Source of the DNA: Syntrophaceae bacterium UBA6087
GTDB lineage: Bacteria > Desulfobacterota > Desulfomonilia > UBA1062
Assembly (NCBI GenBank): GCA_002448235.1
Contig: DIXF01000009.1
Span: 36,015 to 100,014 of the forward strand
Reading direction: 5' to 3'
Length of the DNA stretch: 64,000 bases
Shown here piece after piece: positions 1 through 8,816 of this stretch. The first letter of the stretch is position 1, and each line of letters starts with the position of its first letter. The notes beneath the pieces were generated by a model. The model was not told the origin of the DNA. It made no database searches and saw nothing but the letters and a program-made list of their open reading frames with translations. The translations under genes were made by a program, and so were the position numbers.

Positions 1-314
1 CAGAGAAGTATATCGAGCGCAGCGAGTTCAATCAGAAATTGTGGAATGATGTCTGGGACAACAGGGTTGACGTAGAAAGCTACTTCGGGAATATCACCAT
101 GCCGGTTCTGCTCCTCTGGGGCGATAAGGACAGAATCATTCATGTCTCGACCGTCAGCGTCTTTGAAAAAGGCATTCCCCAGACCAAAACCGTTATTTTC
201 CGTGACTGTGGGCATATGCCCATGCTTGAGATACCGAAAGAATCGGCCCTTATCTATACTTCTTTCCTGCAGGGGACGTTTAAAGACCCCAAATCCGATT
301 CCAAAACCCATTAA
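1..314 (+). CDS. Alpha/beta hydrolase, C-terminal part only
   Basis: The reading frame is open from the left window edge, so the gene starts upstream and only about 104 residues are visible. The fragment has the layout of the last third of an alpha/beta hydrolase. A strand reading PVLLLWGDKDRI carries the catalytic-acid Asp, and a later GHMPMLE carries the catalytic His, followed by the usual closing helix (SALIYTSFL). The nucleophile and oxyanion region lie outside the window, so the substrate cannot be judged. A hairpin about 30 bases after the stop probably ends the transcript. The family call is firm; the specific activity is unknown. Confidence 0.8.
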   Translation, partial: EKYIERSEFNQKLWNDVWDNRVDVESYFGNITMPVLLLWGDKDRIIHVSTVSVFEKGIPQTKTVIFRDCGHMPMLEIPKESALIYTSFLQGTFKDPKSDSKTH

Positions 315-345
315 TCTCAAACCGAAACAACAAAGCTTACTCTCC

Positions 346-370
346 AGCCGCCTGAAATAACCAGGCGGCT
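346..370 (+). terminator. Hairpin after the alpha/beta hydrolase gene
   Basis: A perfect 9-bp inverted repeat (AGCCGCCTG / CAGGCGGCT) with a 7-base loop starts about 30 bases after the stop codon. Only a short T-run follows, so this is a weak intrinsic terminator or an mRNA-end hairpin. Confidence 0.55.
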
Positions 371-594
371 GTTTCATAAATCTTCCCGTTATCCCGGTCT
401 CCAGCAGGCAGAGCTTCTGCAGGAAAGCGGAGAAGTTGTTCCTTCTCTTCCTTTTTTATGTGAACTAATTAACTTTTTGTTCATTTTTTCATTGTTATCA
501 GGAGTACGATATGGTATTTATAAGTATAAATCGGAGGCGTTTCCGGCGACCTGCCGTTTGACGCGAACGAATCATGAAGAAAGAGGAGGGAGCG

Positions 595-996
595 ATGTCA
601 GAAAAGTTTATGTACCTGAGCCCAGCATGGCGTGACGAGGTGGAAAAGCGCCTGAAAGAATCGTTGAGCCCCGAAAAGATGAAGTTCATCACCACTTCGG
701 TTTCGTTCAACTATCTGAACTGCCCGGACGGCAAAGACCGCTGCCTCTATTTTCAATGCGAGGAGGGGATCATCTCCGAGGTGGCCGTAGGCGATGCAGG
801 CTCGCGCCAGGCGGAATTCGTCATCAGCGGAAACTACGATCTCTTCTCTCAGGTAACCCGGGGAACCATGTCATCCCAGAGGGCGCTGATGAGCGGCAGG
901 CTTAAACTCAAGGGCAATATGGTAAAGGCTCTCAAACTTGCGTCCCTGGCCGACCGGATCAACAAGGTCATGGCCGGGATCCCGACGGATTATTGA
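595..996 (+). CDS. SCP2 sterol/lipid-binding domain protein
   Basis: This 133-residue protein is essentially one SCP2 fold. The second half has the family's typical run: a strand (AEFVISGNYDLFSQV), a G-T-M-S-SQRAL turn, then the G-R-LKLKGNMVKALKLASL segment that forms the lid of the hydrophobic pocket. Members bind fatty acyl-CoA, sterols or other lipids in the cytosol without catalysis. An in-frame ATG exists at 574, but 595 is preferred because AGAGGAGGGA sits just before it. The M24-fold gene starts 14 bases after the stop, so the two are probably co-transcribed. The lipid ligand is unknown. Confidence 0.85.
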   Translation: MSEKFMYLSPAWRDEVEKRLKESLSPEKMKFITTSVSFNYLNCPDGKDRCLYFQCEEGIISEVAVGDAGSRQAEFVISGNYDLFSQVTRGTMSSQRALMSGRLKLKGNMVKALKLASLADRINKVMAGIPTDY

Positions 997-1010
997 ACAG
1001 GAGGACAGAG

Positions 1011-2237
1011 ATGATGACAATAAATGCCATGCAAGACCCCTACAGCATTGATTGCCCCGGAAGGGTCTCACAGATCCAGGCCGTTATGGCCCGGGAAAAT
1101 ATCGACGTATACCTGGGATCGAGGCTGCGAACCCTGTCATGGGTTACGGACGCCTTCTGCCCCTGGAGGTCGTACGTCGTGATCCCTGCTCAAGGCCTTC
1201 CTACCGTATTCACCTTTGTCATCGATGCAGCCCGGGTGGCGGACGATTCCTGGCTCGATGAAGATCACGTCCTGGGGTATGCACCCTTGGGCGGGATGGA
1301 TCAGATAACCCAGATAGCCGACTTCATAACTGAAACGCTTCGGCTCAAAAAAGGACGCGTCGGTTTCGAAAGCGGCATGTCCAACTATCTTCCCGAAGGC
1401 AACCTCACCCTGTATGAATATGAGAGCTTCCGGTCGGTGTTACCGGAGTTCGAATTCGTCAACAGCCACCATATCGTCGACCGCCTGTCCCTGATCAAGG
1501 ATCAGGGCACCATCAACCGGTTCAGGGAGGCTTCCCGGATCGTGGACTGCGGCCATAAGGCGGTGAAAGAAGCCATATCGGGCGGCGGATGGAAAGGCAT
1601 GACCGAGACGGAGATCGCAGGGATTGCAGCTCTGGCCATGCGGAAAGAGGGCAGTGTCTGGGAATGGTCTTTTACCGGCGGCAACGAGATCGCATCCGGG
1701 TACCGGACAGGCCTGGCCGGCGGAGCCTGCACACCCGCAACCACACGAAAGCTCAGCCAGGGCGAACCTCTCATGGTGGATATCCACGCCATGTTCAAGC
1801 TCTGCCTGGGGGATCATGCACACAATTACCTCCTCGGCCGCGCAACAGACCTCCAGCTCCTGCACGCCCGGAACTTCATCGATATCGTATCGCAAACCCT
1901 CAAAACGTATTCCGCGGGGATTTCGCCCGTGGCTATAGCGGAGCGGATGATGGAGCTGGCGGAGACGAAAGGCTTTGCGGAACATATGGTGCCGGGGTTC
2001 GAGCACGGCATCGGAATGATGGGGGACGAGTGGAGGATCGGCATGAATGACGGACCGCTCCCCTACTGGACCAATCCGGAGCACGCCTACCGGGAGAACG
2101 AGGTCGTCATCTGCGCACTCCAGTATGCCTGTCCCCAGGACGACATAGGATTCCGGTACGAAAACCCGATTCTCATCACGAAAGACGGATGCGAGCCTCT
2201 GTCGAAATTCGCCCTGGGTGTCGAGATCGTTGAATAA
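1011..2237 (+). CDS. M24-family (pita-bread fold) hydrolase, creatinase/prolidase-like
   Basis: This 408-residue protein has an N-terminal creatinase-type domain (about 1-165) and a C-terminal pita-bread domain. Metal-site positions are D257 and D268 (the canonical D-x10-D), H332 in FEHGIG, E340 and E384 in RYENP. The position 15 residues before E384, normally a Glu ligand, is Ala369 (ICALQ where families have an I-E-P). The enzyme may therefore bind one metal or none, as in creatinase, and need not be a peptidase. Start 1011 has AGGAGG at 999-1004; an upstream TTG at 993 overlaps the SCP2 stop. Likely co-transcribed with the SCP2 gene. Family call firm, substrate unknown. Confidence 0.85.
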   Translation: MMTINAMQDPYSIDCPGRVSQIQAVMARENIDVYLGSRLRTLSWVTDAFCPWRSYVVIPAQGLPTVFTFVIDAARVADDSWLDEDHVLGYAPLGGMDQITQIADFITETLRLKKGRVGFESGMSNYLPEGNLTLYEYESFRSVLPEFEFVNSHHIVDRLSLIKDQGTINRFREASRIVDCGHKAVKEAISGGGWKGMTETEIAGIAALAMRKEGSVWEWSFTGGNEIASGYRTGLAGGACTPATTRKLSQGEPLMVDIHAMFKLCLGDHAHNYLLGRATDLQLLHARNFIDIVSQTLKTYSAGISPVAIAERMMELAETKGFAEHMVPGFEHGIGMMGDEWRIGMNDGPLPYWTNPEHAYRENEVVICALQYACPQDDIGFRYENPILITKDGCEPLSKFALGVEIVE

Positions 2238-2244
2238 GGAAGAG

Positions 2245-2269
2245 AAGGCGCCTCTTTTCCGGGCGCCTT
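2245..2269. terminator. Bidirectional hairpin between convergent genes
   Basis: An 8-bp stem (AAGGCGCC / GGCGCCTT) with a 9-base loop containing TTTT lies between the M24 gene and the convergent small membrane-anchored gene, overlapping the latter's stop codon. Its position fits a shared terminator. Confidence 0.55.
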
Positions 2270-2621
2270 ACACGTGACGGCCCTTTTCCTCCGGCGGGTT
2301 CTCAACCGTCAGCGGGATGGAAACCGCCCGGCTTTCTCCTGCTTCATCGATGTACGTATACCAATACCTGAGCAGGGGAAACTTGTTCCCTCTTCTCAAA
2401 TACGTAATGTTTTCGGATAGCTCTCCGTTTTCGATGATGATGAGGTCGTGCCAGATTTTTCCGTTGTAAGAATACTGCAGCTTATACTTGTGATATGGAG
2501 AAGATAACGATGGTGCGTCGGATTGAGCGATCCGCGCTTCACTTTCCTGGGTCGTAATGAAAAACAGGGTAACGGCCACGATACCGATAACCGTAGCGAC
2601 CCCAAAAATCGGTGTCTTCAT
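2268..2621 (-). CDS. Small membrane-anchored or secreted protein, unknown function
   Basis: This 117-residue protein begins MKTPIFGVATVIGIVAVTLFF, a short basic start and one hydrophobic stretch that would act as a signal anchor or uncleaved signal peptide. The rest is polar and rich in Tyr/Trp (YHKYKLQYSYNGKIWHDL, LLRYWYTYIDE), which suggests a small extracytoplasmic beta-rich domain. The start at 2621 has GGAGGA just upstream. It converges on the M24 gene and shares its terminator. I do not recognise a family. Confidence 0.65.
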   Translation of the reverse strand: MKTPIFGVATVIGIVAVTLFFITTQESEARIAQSDAPSLSSPYHKYKLQYSYNGKIWHDLIIIENGELSENITYLRRGNKFPLLRYWYTYIDEAGESRAVSIPLTVENPPEEKGRHV

Positions 2622-3139
2622 ACTTCCTCCTGTTACGTAACGAATACAATTTATAGGCAAATCTCTAAGAGGTAAACGTGCTTAAAAGATACAAGAGCCA
2701 TGCCAAAGGAAATATTCGGATGCATTTCCTTTCATATTGCATATGTATAATGTATGCTATGAAAATACCAAGCGGCCATTCCCATCAGTTATGTGAATTC
2801 TTTTTCACATTTTATGGAGATTTTTGCCCTTTTTTAAAGAAACTTAAGAGAGATGATTATTTTTATCACCCCCGATGCTTACCTTTCTCTTTCTTCAGCC
2901 TGATTCTCCCGAATTGACCGGCAGAGCCCGGCCCGGACCCCATTGTCACGGGGCCATCCGGTTTGCGCCCCTTACTGCAGGGGATTACACCCTGCACAGG
3001 GCATACGACCAAGGACCATTCACGAATAGAAATCGGGCAAATATGAAATGAACTCCCTTTCGAAGAAATTTTCTCTTGAAACCACTCAATAACCCCCTAT
3101 AAACAAGAATACTGAATAAATCGCATGAGGAGGAGTATC
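2622..3139. other. 518-base gap, AT-rich then GC-rich with hairpins
   Basis: The left half (about 2640-2890) is AT-rich; an open frame there (2678-2917) has no ribosome site and a composition unlike the neighbours, so I do not call it. From about 2925 the DNA turns GC-rich and holds two hairpin-forming stretches: GGACCCC paired with GGGGCC near 2935-2955, and a perfect TGCAGGG / CCCTGCA stem with a 7-base loop at 2976-2996. I cannot assign an RNA family. Confidence 0.35.
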
Positions 3140-3718
3140 ATGGCTACGACTGCTCCGGGCAGAGAAGAAGCGCTCAAGCTGTTGAAGGAGTATACGGAAA
3201 CCGACCAGTTGCTCAAACACGCATACGCCGTAGAAGCGGTAATGCGCTACTTTGCCCGCAAGTACGGCGAGGATGAGGAGAAGTGGGGAGTCATCGGCCT
3301 TGTCCATGATCTCGATTACGAAAAGTATCCGGACCAGCACTGCTCGAAGACAAAAGAGATCCTCGAAGCCAACGGATGGCCCGACGAGTATGTCCGCGCA
3401 GTCATCTCACACGGCTTCGGGATGTGCTCGGATGTCGAACCGCAAAGCAGGCTCGAGAAAACCCTTTATGCCATCGACGAGCTGACCGGCCTCGTAGCGG
3501 CGAGCGCCCTTGTCCGCCCCTCGAAGAGTGTGCTCGACCTCAATGCGAAATCGGTCATGAAGAAATGGAAATCTCCCGCCTTTGCTGCGGGCGTCGACCG
3601 TTCGGTCATCGTGAAAGGCTCCGAGATGCTCGGAGTCGATGTCCCTGCCCTGGTAGAAGACACCATCATGGGAATGCGCGAAGCAGCCAAGGAGATCGGC
3701 CTGAAAGGGCAGGTATAG
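3140..3718 (+). CDS. HD-domain metal-dependent phosphohydrolase
   Basis: This 192-residue protein shows the HD pattern: an early His (LKHAYAVE), the HD doublet in GLVHDLDYEKYPD, a third His in VISHG and a final Asp in YAIDELTG. Such proteins hydrolyse phosphoesters or nucleotides using one or two metals, but the substrate of this uncharacterised subgroup is unknown. Start 3140 has AGGAGGA at 3128-3134. The gene lies upstream of a metallo-beta-lactamase-fold gene with a 92-base gap, so co-transcription is possible. Confidence 0.85.
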   Translation: MATTAPGREEALKLLKEYTETDQLLKHAYAVEAVMRYFARKYGEDEEKWGVIGLVHDLDYEKYPDQHCSKTKEILEANGWPDEYVRAVISHGFGMCSDVEPQSRLEKTLYAIDELTGLVAASALVRPSKSVLDLNAKSVMKKWKSPAFAAGVDRSVIVKGSEMLGVDVPALVEDTIMGMREAAKEIGLKGQV

Positions 3719-3810
3719 GCCGGCCGTATGGTTACTTGCAATAAGACATTACGGGGACACGTCGCTTGAGCAGGCAAAAAGCGCACGGACGTCCCCGGGA
3801 AGGATATTGG

Positions 3811-4458
3811 ATGCTGGTCAAAGTATTTGACGGACTTACCGCGTTTATCTGGGAAGATTACACGCAGAACAACTGCAACTCGTTCTTTATCGATTCATCG
3901 AAAAAGATCCTCATCGATCCGGGGCATGCCCACCTCTTCGGCCACGTCAAGAAGGGGCTGGATATGCTCGGAACGGCTCCCGACGGGATCGATATCGCGC
4001 TGGTGACCCACGGGCATCCCGACCACCTCGAGGCGGTGTCGCTCCTGAAGAGCCCTACCCGGTTCACCATGAGCCTCGTGGATTACGACTATATCGTGGA
4101 GCTTGCCGGCAAGTACTACAAGATCCCGGAGCCGGACTTCTTCCTCAAGGCCGGAGAGCTCGTCTTAGGCGACGATCGTTTTGAGGTCATCGAAACGCCG
4201 GGCCACACCCCGGGCTCGATCAGCCTGTACTGGCCGGAGAAAAAGGCCCTGTTTACCGGAGACCTCGTCTTCCCGCAGGGAATCGGCCGTACGGATCTGC
4301 CCGGAGGAAGTGGGGAGCAGCTCAAGCAGAGCATAAAAAAGATCATGGATCTCGATGTCGAGTATGTCTTAAGCGGTCATGGCGGAGTTATTGCCGGTGC
4401 CGAGGCTGTCAGGGAGAACTATCGGCTCATCGAGAGCCACTGGTTCAGGTATCTATAA
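3811..4458 (+). CDS. Metallo-beta-lactamase-fold hydrolase
   Basis: This 215-residue single-domain protein carries the binuclear metal motif THGHPDH, a His in ETPGHTPGS, the bridging Asp in FTGDLVF and the last His in LSGHGG. The layout resembles glyoxalase II-like thioester hydrolases, but no substrate-specific residues can be read. The chosen ATG follows GGGAAGGAT; a TTG at 3766 would add 15 residues rich in basic amino acids and is less likely. The last 6 bases overlap the convergent gene that follows. Confidence 0.85.
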   Translation: MLVKVFDGLTAFIWEDYTQNNCNSFFIDSSKKILIDPGHAHLFGHVKKGLDMLGTAPDGIDIALVTHGHPDHLEAVSLLKSPTRFTMSLVDYDYIVELAGKYYKIPEPDFFLKAGELVLGDDRFEVIETPGHTPGSISLYWPEKKALFTGDLVFPQGIGRTDLPGGSGEQLKQSIKKIMDLDVEYVLSGHGGVIAGAEAVRENYRLIESHWFRYL

Positions 4459-4962
4459 AAGGGATTCCAGCTCGAGGGTCAGGTTATGCCGGGCCTGCAT
4501 GGCCTTATCCTGCCACGACTTGCTCCTGGCCAGGTTGGGAACGACCGAGCTGCCTCCGATACCCTTCTGTTCCAGTTCTTCCCTCAAGGCGGCTATCTCG
4601 CCGGCGGCCTCGCCCTGCAGTTTTCCCCGCTGGTCATCGATGCGCCGCAAGATCTGTTCCGGGCCGATGCCCCAGAGCAGACGCAGCACATCCAGAACCA
4701 CGGTGTTTTCTTCTTCGAGCCGGATCTCCCGGATAAATTCGCCCTTCAGCAGCTTCAGCAGCTCCGGCCGGTCTTCCCCGGCATCCTTGAGCTTTGCCTT
4801 CACGTTATCCAGGGTCATCTTATTGTCGAGATACTTGCTCGCCAAGGCCTTTGCCGAGTCGGCGAGCTCCTTGTGCTTGAGCGCGCTCTTCTCTTCCTCG
4901 GTCAGCGCGAGATTCCTCGTCCGATCCATGACGATATCCAGAGTACTGCGTATCTTTCCCAT
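4453..4962 (-). CDS. Coiled-coil-rich cytosolic protein, unknown function
   Basis: This 169-residue protein is predicted almost entirely helical, with many charged residues and heptad-like stretches (LREELEQKGIG, IRLEEENTVVLDVLRLLW). It has no signal peptide or membrane segment. The segment around 75-110 (ELLKLLKGEFI) is the most conserved-looking part. Its 3' end overlaps the MBL-fold gene by 6 bases in the opposite direction. An alpha/beta hydrolase gene lies upstream in the same direction with a 63-base gap. No family recognised. Confidence 0.65.
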   Translation of the reverse strand: MGKIRSTLDIVMDRTRNLALTEEEKSALKHKELADSAKALASKYLDNKMTLDNVKAKLKDAGEDRPELLKLLKGEFIREIRLEEENTVVLDVLRLLWGIGPEQILRRIDDQRGKLQGEAAGEIAALREELEQKGIGGSSVVPNLARSKSWQDKAMQARHNLTLELESLL

Positions 4963-5025
4963 GGCTCATTCCTTTTTTGTCTTCTCGTTTTCCTTTTCAC
5001 TAGATAGGGGAAATTTTCCGCTGAA

Positions 5026-5937
5026 TCAAGGCTTCCCGTCACGCGTGGGCCTTTTGGTCTGCGCATGTTCGGCAATGACATCGATGACCTCTCTCCAGAC
5101 AACAGGCGGCATGGCATGCCCCATCCCCGGGATGATCTTGAGTCTGGAACCGGGGATGCTCCTGGCGACGTCGATGCCGCATTCGAGAGGAAGCAGAGGA
5201 TCTCTTTCCCCGTGAATGACGAGCGTCGGGGCCTGGATTGAGGCAAGACTCTCCTTCCTGCTCCCCGATGCAAGGATCGCGGCAAACTGGCGCGCACTGG
5301 CCACGGGTGACACCCCGCGCTCGAATGTGCGTTCCGCCAGCTCCATCAGGCGCTCGTCGTCCATGGGCAGCTCATTGCCGTTTAAGATCTTCCACATCCT
5401 GATGAAGTGATCGATATAGTCGTCTCTCTGAGTGGGGAAAGGCAGGAACAGGTATTGAACGGCCTCGGGCTTTGGAGGAGGAAGGAGGGGGTTGCCCGTG
5501 GAAGACATGATGATCGTGAGCGTGCGCACCCGCTCCGGTTTCTCGGTGGCGAGTATCTGTGCGATCATGCCCCCCATGGAAGCGCCGACGATATGGGCAG
5601 ACTCGATATCGAGCGCATCCAGCAGGCCGGTGGTGTCTTCAGCCATATCGTCCAGGGTATACGGCATGCCGGTCTGCACCCCATTGAGAATATCTCTGAA
5701 CCTCGGCATTCCCATCACATCGAGCCTCGTGGAGTTCCCCACGTCCCGGTTGTCGAACCTGATGACCCAGAATCCCTTTGCTGCAAGCCTGGAACAGAAG
5801 TCGTCTTCCCAGATGATCATCTGAGAGCTCAATCCCATGATAAGGACCATCGGCGTGCAATCCCTGTCTCCGAAGGTGTCAAACGCAATGTCTATTCCGT
5901 TGGCCCGCACTGTTGACTCGCTCGTCTGCATCCGCAC
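5026..5937 (-). CDS. Alpha/beta hydrolase (esterase-like)
   Basis: This 303-residue hydrolase has the full fold: an oxyanion strand (MVLIMGLSSQM), the nucleophile elbow GASMGG with the catalytic Ser, the acid in VIHGERDPLLP and the His in GMGHAMP. The RFDNRDVGNS segment is typical of the RdmC/aclacinomycin-methylesterase-like subgroup, which cleaves methyl or other esters. The start is a GTG at 5937 with GGAGGG five bases upstream; an ATG two codons later (5931) is the alternative. The substrate is unknown. Confidence 0.85.
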   Translation of the reverse strand: MRMQTSESTVRANGIDIAFDTFGDRDCTPMVLIMGLSSQMIIWEDDFCSRLAAKGFWVIRFDNRDVGNSTRLDVMGMPRFRDILNGVQTGMPYTLDDMAEDTTGLLDALDIESAHIVGASMGGMIAQILATEKPERVRTLTIIMSSTGNPLLPPPKPEAVQYLFLPFPTQRDDYIDHFIRMWKILNGNELPMDDERLMELAERTFERGVSPVASARQFAAILASGSRKESLASIQAPTLVIHGERDPLLPLECGIDVARSIPGSRLKIIPGMGHAMPPVVWREVIDVIAEHAQTKRPTRDGKP

Positions 5938-6200
5938 TATCCCTCCATCCTTTGCTCCGGCCTGGGATCAGGCTGTTTGTGGGGTTACCCCTTAAAGCAT
6001 CCGGTTTTTGCTTTACCGTTTCCATAGCAGAAAAAGGGCTCCTCATAAACAGGCTCTTACCCGGTTCCTGTGATATGCCCAGAAGGCACTTGAATATTCG
6101 TGGCCTCTGTCATAAAAGAATCATATCACTGCATTGATTTACCTCAAGAGAAGAGAACACGGATACACCTGCAGAACAGTATCCCGTAAAGGGTAAACTC

Positions 6201-7541
6201 ATGGACCCGACGAATGATGTGCGGTCGATTTTTTTCAAAGCCCTGGAACGTGTCGACCCCTATTCGATGATCAGACACGCCGTGAAGATAGATGGCGATA
6301 TCCTTACCATCGACTCGGCGCAAGGCATGCTGCGGGAGGATCTGAAGCCCTATCGAAAGATCGTGGTGCTCGGCATGGGAAAGGCCTCGTCAAAAATGGC
6401 GAGAGCCGTGGAGGAGATCTTCAAAGAAAGGATCACGGCCGGTGCCGTCATCACCAAGTACGGTCAGGCCGAAGACCTGGAACTGGTCAGGGTGCTCGAG
6501 GCGGGACACCCGATCCCCGACGAAGGGAGCATCCGCAGCGCGCAGACCCTCTTTACGCTCGCTACCGAAGCCGACGAGAACACCCTTATCATCACGCTTG
6601 TCTCCGGTGGAGGATCAGCCCTCTTCAGCCTGCCCAGGGAAGGCATCTCCCTGGCGGACCTGGAGAAAACGACCTGGGCCCTCCTCGAATGTGGTGCAAC
6701 CATCCGGGAAATCAACAGCATAAGAAAACATATTTCCCGGATCAAGGGCGGGCAGTTTGCACGTATCGCCTATCCGGCACGGATGATCAGCCTCATCCTG
6801 TCGGATGTGGTAGGAGACCGGCTCGATACGATTGCGTCGGGCATCACCGCTCCCGACGACACGACCTATGCCCAGGCCATGCGCACCATAGAGAGGTACG
6901 CCATCAGGGACTGGCTTCCCCGGTCCGTCATATCCCTGATCGAGTCCGGAAGAGACGGGAGCGTCCCCGAGACACCCAAAAGGGGTGATCCGGTGTTTGA
7001 AAAGGTAACGAACGTCATTCTGGGAAACAACGCCCTGGCATGCAGGGCGGCCAGAGATTATGCGGAGAGCCTCGGCTACCATGCGTACTTTATTACCTCT
7101 TCTCTTACCGGGGAGGCCCGCGAAGTCGCCAAACTGTTCAGTGCCCTTGCAAAGGATATGCTCCACAACGACTCGGACTTTTCCAGGCCGGCCCTCATAG
7201 TGGCCGGGGGAGAGACGACCGTAACCGTCAGGGGCAAGGGCCTGGGAGGGAGGAACCAGGAGATGGCGTTGTCGTTCCTCATCGACTTCCTGGAAAACGC
7301 CTCCATGGACCGGGTGTGCTTTCTTTCAGCAGGAACAGACGGAAACGACGGCCCTACGGATGCGGCCGGCGTGATCGTAGATCCTTTCGTATACCGGGCT
7401 GCAGTCGAATCCGGCCTGGATGCAGGGGAATATCTCACCGAGAACAATTCCTACGGTTTCTTCGAGAAGACAGGCGGCCTCTTCAGGACCGGCCCAACCA
7501 ACACGAATGTCTGCGATATCCAGCTTTTGGCCGTGATCTGA
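6201..7541 (+). CDS. Glycerate 2-kinase (MOFRL/DUF4147 family)
   Basis: This 446-residue protein has the two-domain layout of bacterial MOFRL-type glycerate kinases. The N-terminal DUF4147 domain includes VVLGMGKASSKMA and LVSGGGSALF, and the C-terminal MOFRL domain contains GGETTVTVRGKGLGGRNQE and a late AGTDGNDGPTDAAG. The reaction is ATP-dependent phosphorylation of D-glycerate to 2-phosphoglycerate, feeding glycolysis. Length fits the family. The flavodiiron gene starts 54 bases downstream on the same strand. The family call is strong; another hydroxy-acid substrate cannot be excluded. Confidence 0.9.
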   Translation: MDPTNDVRSIFFKALERVDPYSMIRHAVKIDGDILTIDSAQGMLREDLKPYRKIVVLGMGKASSKMARAVEEIFKERITAGAVITKYGQAEDLELVRVLEAGHPIPDEGSIRSAQTLFTLATEADENTLIITLVSGGGSALFSLPREGISLADLEKTTWALLECGATIREINSIRKHISRIKGGQFARIAYPARMISLILSDVVGDRLDTIASGITAPDDTTYAQAMRTIERYAIRDWLPRSVISLIESGRDGSVPETPKRGDPVFEKVTNVILGNNALACRAARDYAESLGYHAYFITSSLTGEAREVAKLFSALAKDMLHNDSDFSRPALIVAGGETTVTVRGKGLGGRNQEMALSFLIDFLENASMDRVCFLSAGTDGNDGPTDAAGVIVDPFVYRAAVESGLDAGEYLTENNSYGFFEKTGGLFRTGPTNTNVCDIQLLAVI

Positions 7542-7595
7542 GTCGTGCAGCAGAGGTGAGGCGTGGAAATTCATGCAAGATGACGGAGGTGACGA

Positions 7596-8795
7596 ATGAT
7601 TCATCCGATCGAGATCGTTCCCGGTATATCCTGGATAGGCGTCAACGACCGTGAGACAGACCTTTTCGAGGCCATGTGGCCGCTGCCCGAAGGGATCTCG
7701 TATAACTCCTACCTGATCACGGACGAAAAGACAGCGCTGGTCGACACCGTAAAGAAGACCCACCTTTCCCAGTACGTTGAAAATATCCGCAAGGCGCTGC
7801 CTGCGGGCAGGGGTATCGATTACCTCATCATCAACCACATCGAGCCCGACCACTCGGGTGCCATACCCGTACTGAAAGGCCTCTTTCCCGGCATGAAGAT
7901 CGTGGGGAACAAAAAGACCCTGGAATTCTTAAAGGATTTCTATGGCATCACGTCGGATACCACGGTCGTCTCCGACGGCGACACCTTATCGCTGGGGAGC
8001 CGCACCCTGTCGTTCATCATCACCCCCATGGTCCACTGGCCCGAGACCATGATGACCTATGAGCCTGCATCCAGGATGCTCTTTTCCGGCGACGCCTTCG
8101 GCGGTTTCAAAACGCTGGACGGCGGCCTGTTCGATGACGAGATCGCCATATCGGACTTCGACAGCGAGCTCCTGCGGTATTTTTCCAACATCATCGGAAA
8201 GTTCAGCCCCATGGTGCAGAAGGCGATCACCAAGATCAAGGACCTCGATATCGGCATCATCGCCACCACCCACGGCCCCGTCTGGAGAAAGGCCCCGGGA
8301 TACGTCATCGGCAAGTACGATCTCTGGAGCAGGTATACCGCCGAGCCGGGCATTGTCCTCGTCTATGCCTCCATGTACGGAAACACCCTGAAAATGGCCG
8401 AGGCGGTCGCCCGCGGTCTTGCGCTTCAGGGGACAAAAACCGTCCGCATGTACGATGTCGCACGTACCAGTCCTTCCTACATCATCAGGGATGCCTGGCA
8501 GTACAAGGGGATCATACTCGGAAGCTGCACCTACGAGCTCGGCCTCTTCCCGCCCATGAGGTATCTCGTTGAGCTTTTCGAGGAAAAAGGGCTGAGAGAC
8601 CGGAAGCTGGGGATATTCGGCTCGTACGGGTGGACCGGGGGCGCGGTGAAACACTTGCGCGCCTTTGCGGAGAAGACCTCATGGGAGCTTATCGAGCCCG
8701 TGGTCGAGGTAAAGTGCTCTGCCGATGCGGATGGCCTCGACCAGTGCATCCAACTCGGGAGAAGCATGGCGAAGGCGCTGACGCTGCCCGGATAG
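7596..8795 (+). CDS. fprA: Flavodiiron protein (FprA/Roo-type, O2 or NO reductase)
   Basis: This 399-residue protein joins an N-terminal metallo-beta-lactamase-fold diiron domain to a C-terminal flavodoxin domain. Diiron ligands are visible in INHIEPDHSG (H-x-E-x-D-H), in the MVHWPETM His, in SGDAFGGF (Asp) and in TTHGPVW (His). The flavodoxin FMN loop is VYASMYGNT at about residue 256. Such enzymes reduce O2 to water or NO to N2O with electrons from rubredoxin or F420H2, protecting anaerobes. The start follows ATGACGGAGGTGACGA. No rubredoxin gene is adjacent, so the electron donor is not encoded here. Confidence 0.93.
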   Translation: MIHPIEIVPGISWIGVNDRETDLFEAMWPLPEGISYNSYLITDEKTALVDTVKKTHLSQYVENIRKALPAGRGIDYLIINHIEPDHSGAIPVLKGLFPGMKIVGNKKTLEFLKDFYGITSDTTVVSDGDTLSLGSRTLSFIITPMVHWPETMMTYEPASRMLFSGDAFGGFKTLDGGLFDDEIAISDFDSELLRYFSNIIGKFSPMVQKAITKIKDLDIGIIATTHGPVWRKAPGYVIGKYDLWSRYTAEPGIVLVYASMYGNTLKMAEAVARGLALQGTKTVRMYDVARTSPSYIIRDAWQYKGIILGSCTYELGLFPPMRYLVELFEEKGLRDRKLGIFGSYGWTGGAVKHLRAFAEKTSWELIEPVVEVKCSADADGLDQCIQLGRSMAKALTLPG

Positions 8796-8816
8796 TTTCT
8801 TAGTTCCGAGAAGCCC

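Noticed and set aside
2678..2917. 79-residue plus-strand frame in the AT-rich gap
   Set aside because: It has no ribosome site, an amino-acid make-up dominated by Phe/Tyr/Cys from AT-rich DNA, and no family likeness; chance is more likely.
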